This document shows, in pieces, positions 1 to 11,588 of a stretch of 64,000 nt of DNA (position 1 is its first letter; each line of letters begins with the position of its first letter). Origin of the DNA: Merluccius polli (taxonomy: Eukaryota; Chordata; Actinopteri; Gadiformes; Merlucciidae). Both the position numbers and the translations under genes were made by a program. Below the pieces are notes generated by a model. It made no database searches. It was not told the origin of the DNA and saw only the letters and a program-made list of their open reading frames with translations. Location: assembly GCA_030340625.1 (NCBI GenBank), contig JAOPHQ010002897.1, positions 1-64,000 on the forward strand, in the 5' to 3' direction.

Positions 1-134
1 CCCCGACAGTCACACACTTAGCCCAGCAAAGCACACCCATAGGCGGCCCACACTGTGAGGACAGCACCCCCCCGACAGTCACACACTTGGCCCAGCAAAG
101 CACACCCATAGGCGGCCCACACTGTGAGGACAGC

Positions 135-166
<32 letters not shown>

Positions 167-300
167 ATAGGCGGCTTACACTTAGCCCAGCAAAGCACAC
201 ACACAGGCGGCCTACACTCTGACGACAGCACCCCTCCCACCCCCAGACAGTCACACCATTACCCCAGCAAAGCACACCCATAGGCAGCCCACACTGTGAG
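1..300. repeat. Minisatellite, ~70-bp GC-rich unit
   Basis: A unit of roughly 70 bp containing cacacttagcccagcaaag and cccataggcggcccacactg recurs about four times from the first base. A pure C tract of about 30 bases interrupts it at 137-166. The array probably continues left of the window. The open reading frame across it is a by-product of the repeat. Confidence 0.85.
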
Positions 301-1800
301 GACAGTTTGAGTGCAGTTTGACTTGTGTACACTGTGCAGTACCGTACATACCTGTATTCTGAAAACCTCTTTATTTCTGAATTAATGTGTAATATGCATT
401 TAATATGCATTAGCAGTAGACAGCATGCAGCATATAATTATGAATGTTTTTAGATTTTAGTGTGCTAGTATTTCTCGAATATGGAAATTACTCATTTTTT
501 CCCTCATATTTGCAATATTATGGTTTAAAAAGCAACACAATGCAGTATTATTTCTTTTTAATAAATGTATAATAGTTTCTGGTGACTTTCATAACCAAAT
601 CATAACTGTATCACCATGACTTGAAAGTTCTGAAGCCAAATGGTGAAAATCGCCACAATGCGAAATTGCGCGGAAGGGTGTTTTTTTAAATGGCTCAGTT
701 GGGGTCTTTTGGACACTTTTTGTGAGGGGTAATGTCTTGAAATATGAAGCTCAGGGACCAAATAAACAGAAAATATCATCAAACTTATGATTGACTCCAA
801 GTGGAGTGAAGGTGATTTTTAAGGCCCTTCTGAGAATCAGCCCCAGGACTATTAGGGGCTGTGAAAGTCTTGTTTATTTGTCTCAAGTTTCCCACTTGTT
901 TTCTTCAGCCAGAGAATCAAAAATAGAAAACGGTTTGTGCTCAAGAGACCATGTGTTAGCCAGACTATGCATTACCTGAATTGTTCACATGTTACTTACT
1001 AAGAGGAATGCCCCAATCAACATCTTTCCCAGAAGAAGCTTTGTTGAAACCTCACTTCTTCACACACACTTTGTTGATTGTCCAATCGTAATCTTAATTA
1101 TAAAACCCTAAATGGCTGAGCTCCAACATTGCTTGGTCAAAAGTAGCGCCTTGTTATTTGGCATGGGTTTCTCTCTTAGGAATGTGCAATTTAAATCACT
1201 GGTCAAATGTTTGTGTGTAAAGGCCAAAGTTCTTCTGCCATTTCTTAGGCGGAACACGATGAACAACAGGACTCTGCCGCTCCCGCACCCAGACGCACAC
1301 CCTCCGCTAGCAACCCCAACCCACCACCCCAGTCCCAGAACCCCACCTGCTCCTCTGGGAGTGAGGTGCCCGCCAGCAAGAAGGGCCAACAACACCTGCA
1401 GAACCCTGGGGGGGTTCTGGAGGTCGACGCCAGACAGAGACCCCCTAGTGGGAGGAGAGACCAGTGCTCCGAGGCTGGAGAGAGACTAGCCACCACCGGA
1501 CGCACTACTACCGGCGCTGGTTCTACTAAAGAGAGGGCGGTGGTCGCGGAGTAGCTTGGCCTGCCAAGCGGTTTAAAAGAAGGGATACCCCTGAGTCTAT
1601 CCATCCGGGATAGTCAAACACACAGCGAGAGCTGAACTTCTGTTTAAAGACAACTCTATCCAGCAATGTGTGTTTTTTTCCCTACATACAGGTCTTTGGT
1701 CATGTATTTCAGAAATAGTCATGCCGGCTTACATTGGTAGGTTGTACTTTGGTTGTAGAGTCCTACTTACTGTAATATTGTCAATGTAGGCAATACTGAC
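301..1800. other. No gene recognised; AT-rich unique-looking sequence
   Basis: I see no splice-supported exon, known transposase or LINE motif here. A GC-rich patch at 1250-1560 gives overlapping open frames on both strands, but these are Pro/Arg-rich and resemble no family I know. The stretch ends exactly where L2 LINE homology starts at 1801. Confidence 0.5.
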
Positions 1801-2186
1801 TTGTCCCATGAGGATTATGTTAGCCTAAATGAATCCACCCCCCCCAGTCATATTAATACTCACATTCCCCGAGGCACAGGCCGAGGAGGTGGAGTAGCAG
1901 CTATATATGATTCGAGGGTTTTAATGGACCCTAAACCAAAACTAAATTATAATTCATTTGAAAGCATTGTTCTTAGTCTTTCTCACCCAAACTGGAAAAC
2001 ACTGCAGCCAGTCCTATTTGTTATAGTGTACCGCGCTCCTGGACCGTACTCTGATTTTATATCTGAATTCTCAGAGTTTCTATCAAGTTTAGTTCTTAAA
2101 TCAGATAAAGTAATTATTGTAGGTGATTTTAATGTCCATGTGGATGTTACAAATAACAGCCTTAGTAACGCATTTACCTCATTAAT
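1801..2186 (+). pseudogene. LINE ORF2 endonuclease fragment (AP-endonuclease-like)
   Basis: This piece encodes the middle of an apurinic-type endonuclease, including RGTGRGGGVAA and the catalytic-block sequence IIVGDFNVHVD. In an intact element it nicks target DNA to prime reverse transcription. It matches codons of copy B at 40420-40800 nearly base for base. It stops at 2186, where the palindromic element enters; the reading resumes at 6331. Confidence 0.85.
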
Positions 2187-5100
2187 TATGAAGGTATATT
2201 TGGTGCAAAAGTCACGAGCACATTTAACTACAGATTTCGCATGCGCACACTAAAGTCACAAACGTGTAACTGTAAATTTGAAGTTGTATTTTTTTTTTCT
2301 ATACCTTGTTAACACAAATCCTTGTTACAGGTACACAAATCCTATCCTGTGCATCACAACTTTCAAGTGTCATGCCCTCAACACTTTCGCCCCAAATACA
2401 CTGCAACGATTGGGGCAAAACACATTCGCACATCCGTGTTTCATAATCTGAGAACATGCACAACATTCGTGCATTTGTAAACCCAAATGTGAACTAATGC
2501 ATCAGAAGTTGTGCATCTGTGAAATATTTTCTCATTATAAAATGGTATTAGATCGCTGTGGTCATTGAGCATTTTCTTGCACAACTACAAGTCAATTGAT
2601 ACAAGTGTTCGAATCTGCTTCTACGAGTTTGCAGCTGTTGTTTTCCGTACGGATACTTTTGCACCATATACACCACCTAGCGAGGTGCAAAACGGAGTTG
2701 TACTTGTGCACGCCGAGCGAATCGATCGAAAAGAAAACAAGGCGGCCGGATCTGGATCCTGGATCGCGCCCAGGCATCCCTGCTCATATCAAAGTAAGTA
2801 ACCTCCGCTTGTTTCCTCATCAATAAAGGACAAGGACGCACGATTTATAGATTTTCTTTTCACAAAGTGAGACAGATATTTGTTGTGGTGTTAAGTTAAA
2901 TTACGACCTTATTATTCACATATTCTTGAAGTATCTATATCTATCTATCTATCGATCTATCTAATGTCTGCACAGCAAACACTGCTTGCAACAAAGCCTT
3001 AGCATCAGCCAATATATTGACTAGTCTTGCTTTTATGCATGATATGTCAGGTGCTCCTAACGCGTTCAGACGGGCGGTGTAATATTTCTGAGTGACTGCG
3101 GTCAAGCCAGCCGTTCCTCCGATCACCGTGGTCAAATGAGCCGCACTTACATTTCGAGTGTACAAATATTCTCAGCATTACGGTAGAAGCGGCGAAACGG
3201 GCGAAACCGCGTATTCACTTCCGGTTTCTCAAAATAAATGTATTAAGAACCGTAAGCTATAATTAAAACCTACATTTAAATGAAATATGTTGTATTACAG
3301 TGTTTCATACGCCCATGATGAATGAAAAACTTAATATCAAGTATCTTTATTGCAACAATGTGGAGAAATGCCAAACTAAAAGTCCCATATTTGTGCTTCC
3401 AAGTGGCATGTTTTGTTGTATTTCAACTGCTGTAAAATCACTTTGCTCAATATTCCCTGACTATGGGTGGTATATTTGACTTCTACACATGTAAGACTAT
3501 ACCCACATGCAATATCAAGCATTTTTACTGTACCATTTTGGAGATATTGTACAATAAAAGTCCCATATGTGTACCTTCGGATGGCACAATTGCATATATT
3601 TGAACTACTGTAAAATCACTTTGCTCAATATTCCCTGGCTATGGGTGGTATATTTGACTTCTACACATGTAAGACTATACCCACATGCAATATCAAGCAT
3701 TTTTACTGTACCATTTTGGAGATATTCTACAATAAAAGTCCCATATGTGTACCTTCGGATAGCACAATTGCATATATTTGAACTGCTGTAAAATCACTTT
3801 GCTCAATATTCCCTGACTATGGGTAGTATATTTGACTTCTACACATCTAAGACTACCCCCACATGCAATATCAAGCATTTTTACTGTACCATTTTGGAGA
3901 AATTCAACAATAAATGTCCCATATGTGTACCTTCGGATAGCACAATTGCATATATTTGAACTGCTGTAAAATCACTTTGCTCAATATTCCCTGGCTATGG
4001 GTGGTATATTTGACTTCTACACATGTAAGACTATACCCACATGCAATATCAAGCATTTTTACTGTACCATTTTGGAGATATTCTACAATAAAAGTCCCAT
4101 ATGTGTACCTTCGGATAGCACAAAACTACTGTAAATCAAATATACCACCCATAGTCAGGGAATATTGAGCAAATTGATTTCACAGTAGTTCAAATATATG
4201 AAATTGTGCTATCCGAAGGTACACATATGGGACTTTTATTGTTGAATTTCTCCAAAATGGTACAGTAAAAATGATTGATATTGCATGTGGGTATAGTCTT
4301 ACATGTGTAGAAGTCAAATATACCACCCATAGTCAGGGAATATTGAGCAAAGTGATTTTACAGCAGTTCAAATATATGCAATTGTGCTATCCGAAGGTAC
4401 ACAGGACTTTTATTGTAGAATATCTCCAAACTGGTACAGTAAAAATGCTTGATATTGCATGTGGGTATAGTCTTACATGTGTAGAAGTCAAATATACCAC
4501 CGATAGTCGGGGGATATTGAGCAAAGTGATTTTACAGCAGCTCAAATATATGCAATTGTGCCATCCGAAGGTACACATATGGGACTTTTATTGTAGAATA
4601 TCTCCAAAATGGTACAGTAAAAATGCTTGATATTGAGTGTGGGGGTAGTCTTAGATGTGTAGAAGTCAAATATACCACCCATAGCCAGGGAATATTGAGC
4701 AAAGTGATTTTACAGCAGTTCAAATATATGCAATTGTGCTATCCGAAGGTACACATATGGGACTTTTATTGTTGAATTTCTCCAAAATGGTACAGTAAAA
4801 ATGCTTGATATTGCATGTGGGTATAGTCTTACATGTGTAGAAGTCAAATATACCACCCATAGCCAGGGAATATTGAGCAAAGTGATTTTACAGTAGTTCA
4901 AATATATGCAATTGTGCCATCCGAAAGTACACATATGGGACTTTTATTGTACAATATCTCCAAAATGGTACAGTAAAATGCTTGATATTGCATGTGGGTA
5001 TAGTCTTACATGTGTAGAAGTCAAATATACCACCCATAGTCAGGGAATATTGAGCAAAGTGATTTTACAGCAGTTGAAATACAACAAAACATGCCACTTG

Positions 5101-6324
5101 GAAGCACAAATATGGGACTTTTAGTTTGGCATTTCTCCATATTGTTGCAATAAAGATACTTGATATTAAGTTTTTCATTCATCATGGGCGTATGAAACAC
5201 TGTAATACAACATATTTCATTTAAATGTAGGTTTTAATTATAGCTTACGGTTCTTAATACATTTATTTTGAGAAACCGGAAGTGAATACGCGGTTTCGCC
5301 CGTTTCGCCGCTTCTACCGTAATGCTGAGAATATTTGTACACTCGAAATGTAAGTGCGGCTCATTTGACCACGGTGATCGGAGGAACGGCTGGCTTGACC
5401 GCAGTCACTCAGAAATATTACACCGCCCGTCTGAACGCGTTAGGAGCACCTGACATATCATGCATAAAAGCAAGACTAGTCAATATATTGGCTGATGCTA
5501 AGGCTTTGTTGCAAGCAGTGTTTGCTGTGCAGACATTAGATAGATCGATAGATAGATCGATAGATAGATAGATATAGATACTTCAAGAATATGTGAATAA
5601 TAAGGTCGTAATTTAACTTAACACCACAACAAATATCTGTCTCACTTTGTGAAAAGAAAATCTATAAATCGTGCGTCCTTGTCCTTTATTGATGAGGAAA
5701 CAAGCGGAGGTTACTTACTTTGATATGAGCAGGGATGCCTGGGCGCGATCCAGGATCCAGATCCGGCCGCCTTGTTTTCTTTTCGATCGATTCGCTCGGC
5801 GTGCACAAGTACAACTCCGTTTTGCACCTCGCTAGGTGGTGTATATGGTGCAAAAGTATCCGTACGGAAAACAACAGCTGCAAACTCGTAGAAGCAGATT
5901 CGAACACTTGTATCAATTGACTTGTAGTTGTGCAAGAAAATGCTCAATGACCACAGCGATCTAATACCATTTTATAATGAGAAAATATTTCACAGATGCA
6001 CAACTTCTGATGCATTAGTTCACATTTGGGTTTACAAATGCACGAATGTTGTGCATGTTCTCAGATTATGAAACACGGATGTGCGAATGTGTTTTGCCCC
6101 AATCGTTGCAGTGTATTTGGGGCGAAAGTGTTGAGGGCATGACACTTGAAAGTTGTGATGCACAGGATAGGATTTGTGTACCTGTAACAAGGATTTGTGT
6201 TAACAAGGTATAGAAAAAAAAATACAACTTCAAATTTACAGTTACACGTTTGTGACTTTAGTGTGCGCATGCGAAATCTGTAGTTAAATGTGCTCGTGAC
6301 TTTTGCACCAAATATACCTTCATA
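2187..6324. mobile_element. 4.1-kb near-perfect palindromic (foldback) element inserted in LINE copy A
   Basis: The left end tatgaaggtatatttggtgc is mirrored at the right end as its reverse complement, and homology continues through two arms of about 1.9 and 2.2 kb meeting near 4130. Comparison with uninterrupted copy B (about 40800) defines the insertion point exactly. Flanks ATTAAT at 2181-2186 and 6325-6330 are a 6-bp duplication. Because ATTAAT is itself palindromic, a 4-bp TTAA or 2-bp TA duplication fits equally well. The outer arms hold short mirrored open frames matching no protein I know, and the inner part is a 178-bp tandem array. No transposase is visible, so it is non-autonomous and its superfamily is undetermined. 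Confidence 0.85.
3380..5095. repeat. 178-bp tandem repeat, about 4 units forward then about 6 units inverted
   Basis: The motif aaaatcactttgctcaatat recurs at about 3434, 3612, 3790 and 3968, a spacing of 178 bp. Its reverse complement recurs at about 4174, 4349, 4523, 4699, 4877 and 5055. The orientation flips near 4130. Short frames reading through the units in either direction are repeat by-products. Unequal copy number in the two halves explains why the palindrome is not exactly symmetric. Confidence 0.85.
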
Positions 6325-6412
6325 ATTAATAGACTCAATTGGCTTCTGTCAGAGTGTAAATAAACCAACCCATTGTTTTAATCACACTCTTGACCTTGTT
6401 CTATCATATGGC

Positions 6413-8644
6413 ATGGATATTGAACATTTAATAGTTTTTCCACATAATCCTCTCCTATCTGACCATTATTTAATAACTTTTGAATTTCTATTATTAGACT
6501 ATAAGCCATTAAGCAAAACTTCCTACAGCAGATGTCTATCTGACAGTGCTGTAGCTAAGTTTAAGGAGGAGATTCCATCAGTGTTTAATTCAATGCCATA
6601 TCTGAATATAACACAGTCCTATATTAACTTTAGTCACTCCCAAATTGATAATCTTGTTAATAGTGCTGCAGGCTCTCTACAATCAACATTAGATTCTATC
6701 ACTCCTAGAAAACAGAAAATAATAAAACATAGGAAACTAGCACCATGGTACAACCATGAATTTGAACCTTAATTTGGCAAAATAATCTTAAAAATGATAG
6801 AAAGGCCCTCCGTAATGCCAGAGGAGCCTTTTACTCAGCACTAATAGAAGAAAATAAGAACAACCCTAGGTTCCTCTTCAGCACTGTAGCCAGGCTGACA
6901 GAGAGTCACAGCTCTATTGAGCCATGTATCCCCATCAACTTAAGTAGCAATGACTTCATGAACTTCTTTTATAATAAAATTATTACTATTAGAGAGAAAA
7001 TTAGTCACCAAATGCCCTCAATAGGTATCGCAGGCTCTCCAACATCAGACACTTTGACTGGTGCAAACTTAGATGTGTATTTGGAGTGTTTCTCTGCTGT
7101 CAGTCTTCATCAGTTAACTTCTATAATTTCTTCATCGAAGTCATCAACCTGTCTGTTAGACCCCATCCCAACTAGGCTGCTTAAAGAAATTGTACCCTTA
7201 ATTGGCACTTCTTTACTGGATATGATTAATCTTTCTTTATTATCAGGATATGTCCTTTAAAGTAGCTGTAATTAAACCCCTTCTTAAAAAGCCCACTCTT
7301 GACCCTGGGGTTTTAGCCAACTATAGACCGATTTCTAATCTCCCCTTTCTGTCTAAGATTCTGGAGAAAGTAGTCGCCAAACAATTGTGTGACTTTCTAC
7401 GTAACAATAGTTTATTTGAGGATTTCCAGTCAGGATTTAGAGTTCATCATAGCACAGAGACAGCTCTGGTTAAAGTTAATGATGACCTTTTGATTGCTTC
7501 TGACAATGGACTTGTCTCTGTACTTGTATTATTAGATCTTAGTGCTGCATTTGACACCATTGATCATAATATTCTTTTACAGAGACTCGAGCATCAAATT
7601 GGCATTAAAGGAACCGCACTAAGCTGGTTTAGGTCCTATCTATCAGATCGTTCACAGTTTGTATATGTGAATGATGAATCTTCAATAAGTACTACAGTTA
7701 GTCATGGAGTTCCACAAGGTTCTGTACTTGGACCAATACTATTTACTTTATATATGCTCCCTTTAGGCAACATTATTAGAAATCACTCCATTAACTTTCA
7801 TTGTTATGCAGATGATACGCAGTTATATCTATCGATCAAACCCGATGAAATTAATCAATTATCTAAATTACAAACATGTCTTAAAGACATAAAATCCTGG
7901 ATGAGCTGCAATTTTCTGATGTTAAACTCAGAGAAAACCAAAATTCTTGTACTTGGCCCCAAAAACCTTAGAGACTCAATGTCTACAGATATAGCTACTC
8001 TAGATGGCATCACCTTGGCCTCTAGCACCACTGTCAGGAATCTTGGAGTTATCTTTGATCAGGATCTGTCATTTAATTCCCACATAAAGCAGACCTCTAG
8101 GACTGCCTTCTTTCATTTACGTAATATTACAAAAATCAGACGCATCCTATCAAAGACAGATGCAGAAAAACTAATCCATGCATTTGTTACTTCAAGGCTG
8201 TATTACTGCAACTCTTTATCAGGTTGGCCTAATAAGTCCATTAAGACGCTCCAATTAATTCAAAACGCTGCAGCACGAGTACTGACAGGAACTAGGAAAA
8301 GAGATCACATCTCTCCTGTACTAGCTTCTCTGCATTGGCTCCCTGTAAAATTTAGAATAGAATTTAAAATCCTCCTCCTCACCTATAAAGCTCTTCATGG
8401 GCAGGCCCCTTCATATCTCAAAGAGCTCATAGTACCCTACTACCCCACTAGAACACTGCGTTCTCTGAATGCAGGGCTACTGGTGGTTCCTATAGTTTCT
8501 AAAAGTAGAACCGGAGCCAGAGCCTTCAGTTACCAAGCTCCTCTTCAGTGGAACCAGCTTCCAGTTGTGGTTCGGGAGGCAGACACCCTCTCCACATTTA
8601 AGAGTAGGCTTAAGACGTTCCTCTTTGATAAAGCTTATAGTTAG
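6413..8644 (+). pseudogene. LINE ORF2 remainder: endonuclease C-terminus and reverse transcriptase (broken)
   Basis: After the palindromic insertion the frame runs through the end of the endonuclease (6413-6772) and a linker (6958-7260). A deletion relative to copy B at about 7252 removes a few codons and shifts frame. It then runs through a long reverse transcriptase frame (7250-8644). Visible motifs are FDTIDHN (palm A), GVPQGSVLGP (B) and YADDTQLYL (C, catalytic Asp pair), followed by the thumb and the C-terminal DHISPVLASLHWLPV block typical of L2/CR1 elements. The RT half looks intact, but the full polyprotein is not. Confidence 0.9.
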
Positions 8645-8727
8645 GGTTGGATCAGGTGAGTCCTGAACCATCCCTTAGTTGTGCTGCTATAGGCCTAGAC
8701 TATCGGGGGATTTCCCATGGTGCAGAG

Positions 8728-8730
<3 letters not shown>

Positions 8731-8773
<43 letters not shown>
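8731..8773. repeat. (CT)n microsatellite in LINE 3' UTR
   Basis: Uninterrupted CT dinucleotides within the 3' UTR of LINE copy A. The equivalent position in copy B (43233-43297) carries a longer CT run, so the microsatellite is part of the family consensus and has changed length since insertion. Confidence 0.95.
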
Positions 8774-8777
<4 letters not shown>

Positions 8778-8979
8778 ATGCATGTTACTAAAACACTTCT
8801 TCCCCGGAGTTCTTGTGTTTTCTCGTCTCGCAGGTTCTCATGGATCCTGGTGGAGCCTCCATGGTCCTGCTTGACTGCCATTGCTAATATCAGTTACCAG
8901 TTATATACAGTTACTGTTGTTGCTGCTCGCTGTCCCCCATCATTGCTGCTGTCGTCATCATGTTCATTAGTGTATTGAT

Positions 8980-9042
8980 GTAGTCTCTCTCTCTCGCTCG
9001 CTCTCTCTCTCGCTCTCTCTCTCTCGCTCGCTCTCTCTCTGC
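8980..9042. repeat. CTCTCG-rich imperfect microsatellite
   Basis: An imperfect CT/CG tract in the LINE copy A 3' UTR, about 130 bp before the ATTGA tail. Confidence 0.85.
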
Positions 9043-9585
9043 AGTTTTTCCTTGCCCCCGTGCCAAGTGCTTGCTCATGGTGGTACTGTTGGGTCTCTGT
9101 AAATATTTCGGTCTAGACCTGCTCCATTTGAAAAGTGCCTTGAGATAACTTCTGTTATGAATTGGCGCTATACAAATAAAATTGAATTGAATTGACTTAT
9201 TGGAGTGGTTCTCTTTCTGTTGTATACCTGTGTGGAGTGTGTTGTTGATAGCTGGTTTACAGCCTATCCTGGGGCCTCATGTACGAAGGTTGCGTACGCA
9301 CAAAAACGTGGCGTACGCAAAAAAAAATGGCGTTCCACGCTCACGTTCAGATGTATGAAACGTGAAATGACCGTGGAAATGTGCGGTGCCTCATGTCAAC
9401 TTCATAGCTGGCGTACGCACGTTTCTACAGCTATTGTTCCTTTGGCGACACTTATAGGTGACGCTGGGAAACTGTTAATAATGTCAAAAACAATTAGTCA
9501 TCAGAGTGATGTGCACGTCAGAGACACACTTATGAACAATTAACACACCCACCGTGTTTGCAATTATACGGGTGGATATAAACGC

Positions 9586-9741
9586 ATGCGCAATGTGATG
9601 AAGAAAATGGTATTACCGATGGCAGCGTTAGCGTTGTTAGAGGACCTTGCAAATGGTGCAATCCGATGTGAGCGAGTATTTAGGGAACGCGAGGATTTAC
9701 TTGCAAACGATGACAAGTGGCTCATCAGCCGATTTCGAATG
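9586..9741 (+). pseudogene. Harbinger transposase N-terminal fragment
   Basis: The frame reads a helical leader followed by CERVFREREDLLANDDKWLI and SRFRM, which resembles the segment just before the DDE domain of HARBI1-like transposases. Nothing of the catalytic core follows. It lies within the 9272-10734 inverted repeats. Assignment rests on motif memory, not a search. Confidence 0.55.
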
Positions 9742-10287
9742 TGCGACAAAGTATGCGAAGTATGCGGGAGTTAATAGCGTTACGGAATTTGCTCAGAAAC
9801 AGCGCCACCTAGTGGTCTTCCTAGTGTGCGGCATGAAAGTGACGCATAGAATATATTCCTCCGCTTCACCTCCACCTTCAGATCCGACCACTTCTTCTTC
9901 ACCTGTGTGTGTGCGCTGCTCGGACCCCACGGGTCACACACACGCTCCCACTCATTTCCTTCCTCTTCATATTGATCCCTGCTGACAGGGGACCAGAGAG
10001 AATCTCCCTCCGCGGCTCCACGTCATCACCACAATCTCCAACTCGGACTCTGTGAAATGTCTTTTCTTTCCTTTGTTCATGCTTGTGTTACACCCATAGT
10101 GCAAGCTGACTCAAGGGTTGGCATATTTTAGAAAAGATGTTATTCTGAAAGAATCAATTAAACAAAAAGACAAGTGAGTCGGCTGGTCTTCAGCGGCTTT
10201 AGGCTACTGGTCCCGGTTAACTGCCGACTGAAGAACGCAGCGCAGCCCACCGTTTATATAGCCGCGGGTGGTCTCGTGCCTTTAATA

Positions 10288-10288
10288 C

Positions 10289-10346
<58 letters not shown>
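10288..10346. repeat. (AAT)n microsatellite
   Basis: About 19 consecutive AAT/ATA triplets inside the Harbinger-like remnant. Confidence 0.95.
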
Positions 10347-10349
<3 letters not shown>

Positions 10350-11357
10350 AAATTGAATGGGGGGTGCCTGTAAAAATGCCAAATAAAGTCCATACATATA
10401 AAATAACACATTTAAGTAAGTGGCAATAATATATAAATATCCTCTGTGCCACACTTGCTTGTTTTATCTGATCGGATAGAGGTGAATCTCAGGTCCAGGG
10501 TCTATTTACATAGATTTGCATATTTAAATGAGGGCGTGGACAGGGAGGAGTTTGCCACATCTGCACGTGCGCTCAGTTCCACGTTGATCGGGATGTACAA
10601 AAGAAACGCGCTCGGATCCATGCGTACGCACACTTTCATACATCTGAATTTATTTGTGCGTACGACATTTTCGGGGTTTTGGCGTACGCCAAAATCCACG
10701 CAAGAATCCACGCAAGTCTTCGTACATGAGGCCCCTGGACTCTGGGGCTGGGTTGGGCTGCACACCTGTGGTGCAGAGCAATCATGGCACCCAGGATAAA
10801 CCAGCTATCACCACACACACTCAGGAGAGAGCCACTGTCATGGCAGCACATTACATCTGCTCGGCGAATACCATCTTGCCAACACTCTCAGAAATAGGGG
10901 TACAGTAGGGGTACAACTCTGTACCTTAAGGTACAATCTACACTAATGTACCCAGCTAGGCTCATTATTGTACCTCAAGGAACTTAAATGTACCTTTTTG
11001 GCTCACAAAAAGGTACGCACCTGTTCTAAAACAGTAAAAGGTACAAATATGTACCATTTCTTCTCAATGTTAAGGTCCAATATCAGGCATCATGGATTCC
11101 TAGGTTTTCTTGTGAGCTCAGTTCATTTGAAATGAATATGAAAGTTTTGAAGGTATCCTAAATAGTTTATTATTAATTAAGTCAGTATTGTGATCATTTT
11201 GACGCTTGACACTGATATGAAGAAATCTCAAGCAAGAAGGTGTTGAATTGTGAATGGTCCTACAGAATAATAGGCTACTGATGTTGTTCTAGAATTTATC
11301 CGCCCCACATGCCATTTCTCACGCTGAAAAATAACTTGTATGCCGCTGCCGCAGCCC

Positions 11358-11510
11358 CCCCCCCGTCAACAATCGCGCAGCACCCCCCCTCCCCCCCCCC
11401 CCCCGTCAACAATCGCGCAGCACCACCCCCCCCCCCCGTCAACAATCACGTAGCACCCCCCCCCCCCCCCCGTCAACAATCACGTAGCAGCAACCCCCCC
11501 CCCCCCCAAC
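11358..11510. repeat. Poly-C minisatellite with gtcaacaatc core
   Basis: About five copies of a ~32-bp unit made of a C tract of 9-17 bases plus gtcaacaatcgcgcagcac, just upstream of exon 1 of the SAM-domain gene. A similar agcaccccc/gctcaacaaa pattern occurs in the MITE at 43828-44180. Confidence 0.85.
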
Positions 11511-11588
11511 AATCAGGTAGAATCGCCATGTTCTCCCAACAAAAGCACGCGCATTTCCCGTGCACGCGCATCGTTGGATTTTAGGAAG

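Larger units (their letters stand above)
1801..9194 (+). mobile_element. L2-type non-LTR retrotransposon, copy A, 5'-truncated and split by a palindromic insertion
   Basis: Homology to the second copy at 39357-43375 begins abruptly at 1801 inside the endonuclease domain, as expected of a 5'-truncated LINE. It runs to 2186, is broken by the insertion at 2187-6324, and resumes at 6325 through the reverse transcriptase to a 3' UTR. The UTR holds CT-rich microsatellites and ends in an ATTGA-type tail (9174-9194). The endonuclease shows IIVGDFN and the reverse transcriptase shows FDTIDH, GVPQGSVLGP and YADDT, which place it in the CR1/L2/Jockey group. An 8-bp deletion at about 7252 and a break near 6772 show the copy is dead. 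Confidence 0.9.
9272..10734. mobile_element. PIF/Harbinger-like DNA transposon remnant
   Basis: The ends are inverted repeats starting GGGCCTCATGTACGAAG, with inner gcgtacgc-rich sequence mirrored on both sides. Flanking CTG at 9269-9271 and 10735-10737 fits the 3-bp duplication of Harbinger elements, though CCTGG is also consistent because the end is palindromic. Inside is a fragment of a Harbinger-type transposase N-terminus at about 9586-9740. The rest of the transposase and the Myb-like partner are missing. Confidence 0.75.

Noticed and set aside
1108..1604. Overlapping 95-125-codon frames on both strands
   Set aside because: GC-rich sequence depletes stops. The frames are low-complexity Pro/Arg/Ser and lack splice or homology support.
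3380..5095. Regularly spaced repeats resembling a CRISPR array
   Set aside because: Units are 178 bp with no separate short repeat and unique spacers, flip orientation, and sit in a eukaryotic transposon.
2565..5947. Mirrored 60-78-codon frames in both arms of the palindrome as genes
   Set aside because: They exist only because the arms are copies of each other. They show no domain, and the same stretches are open in several frames on both strands.
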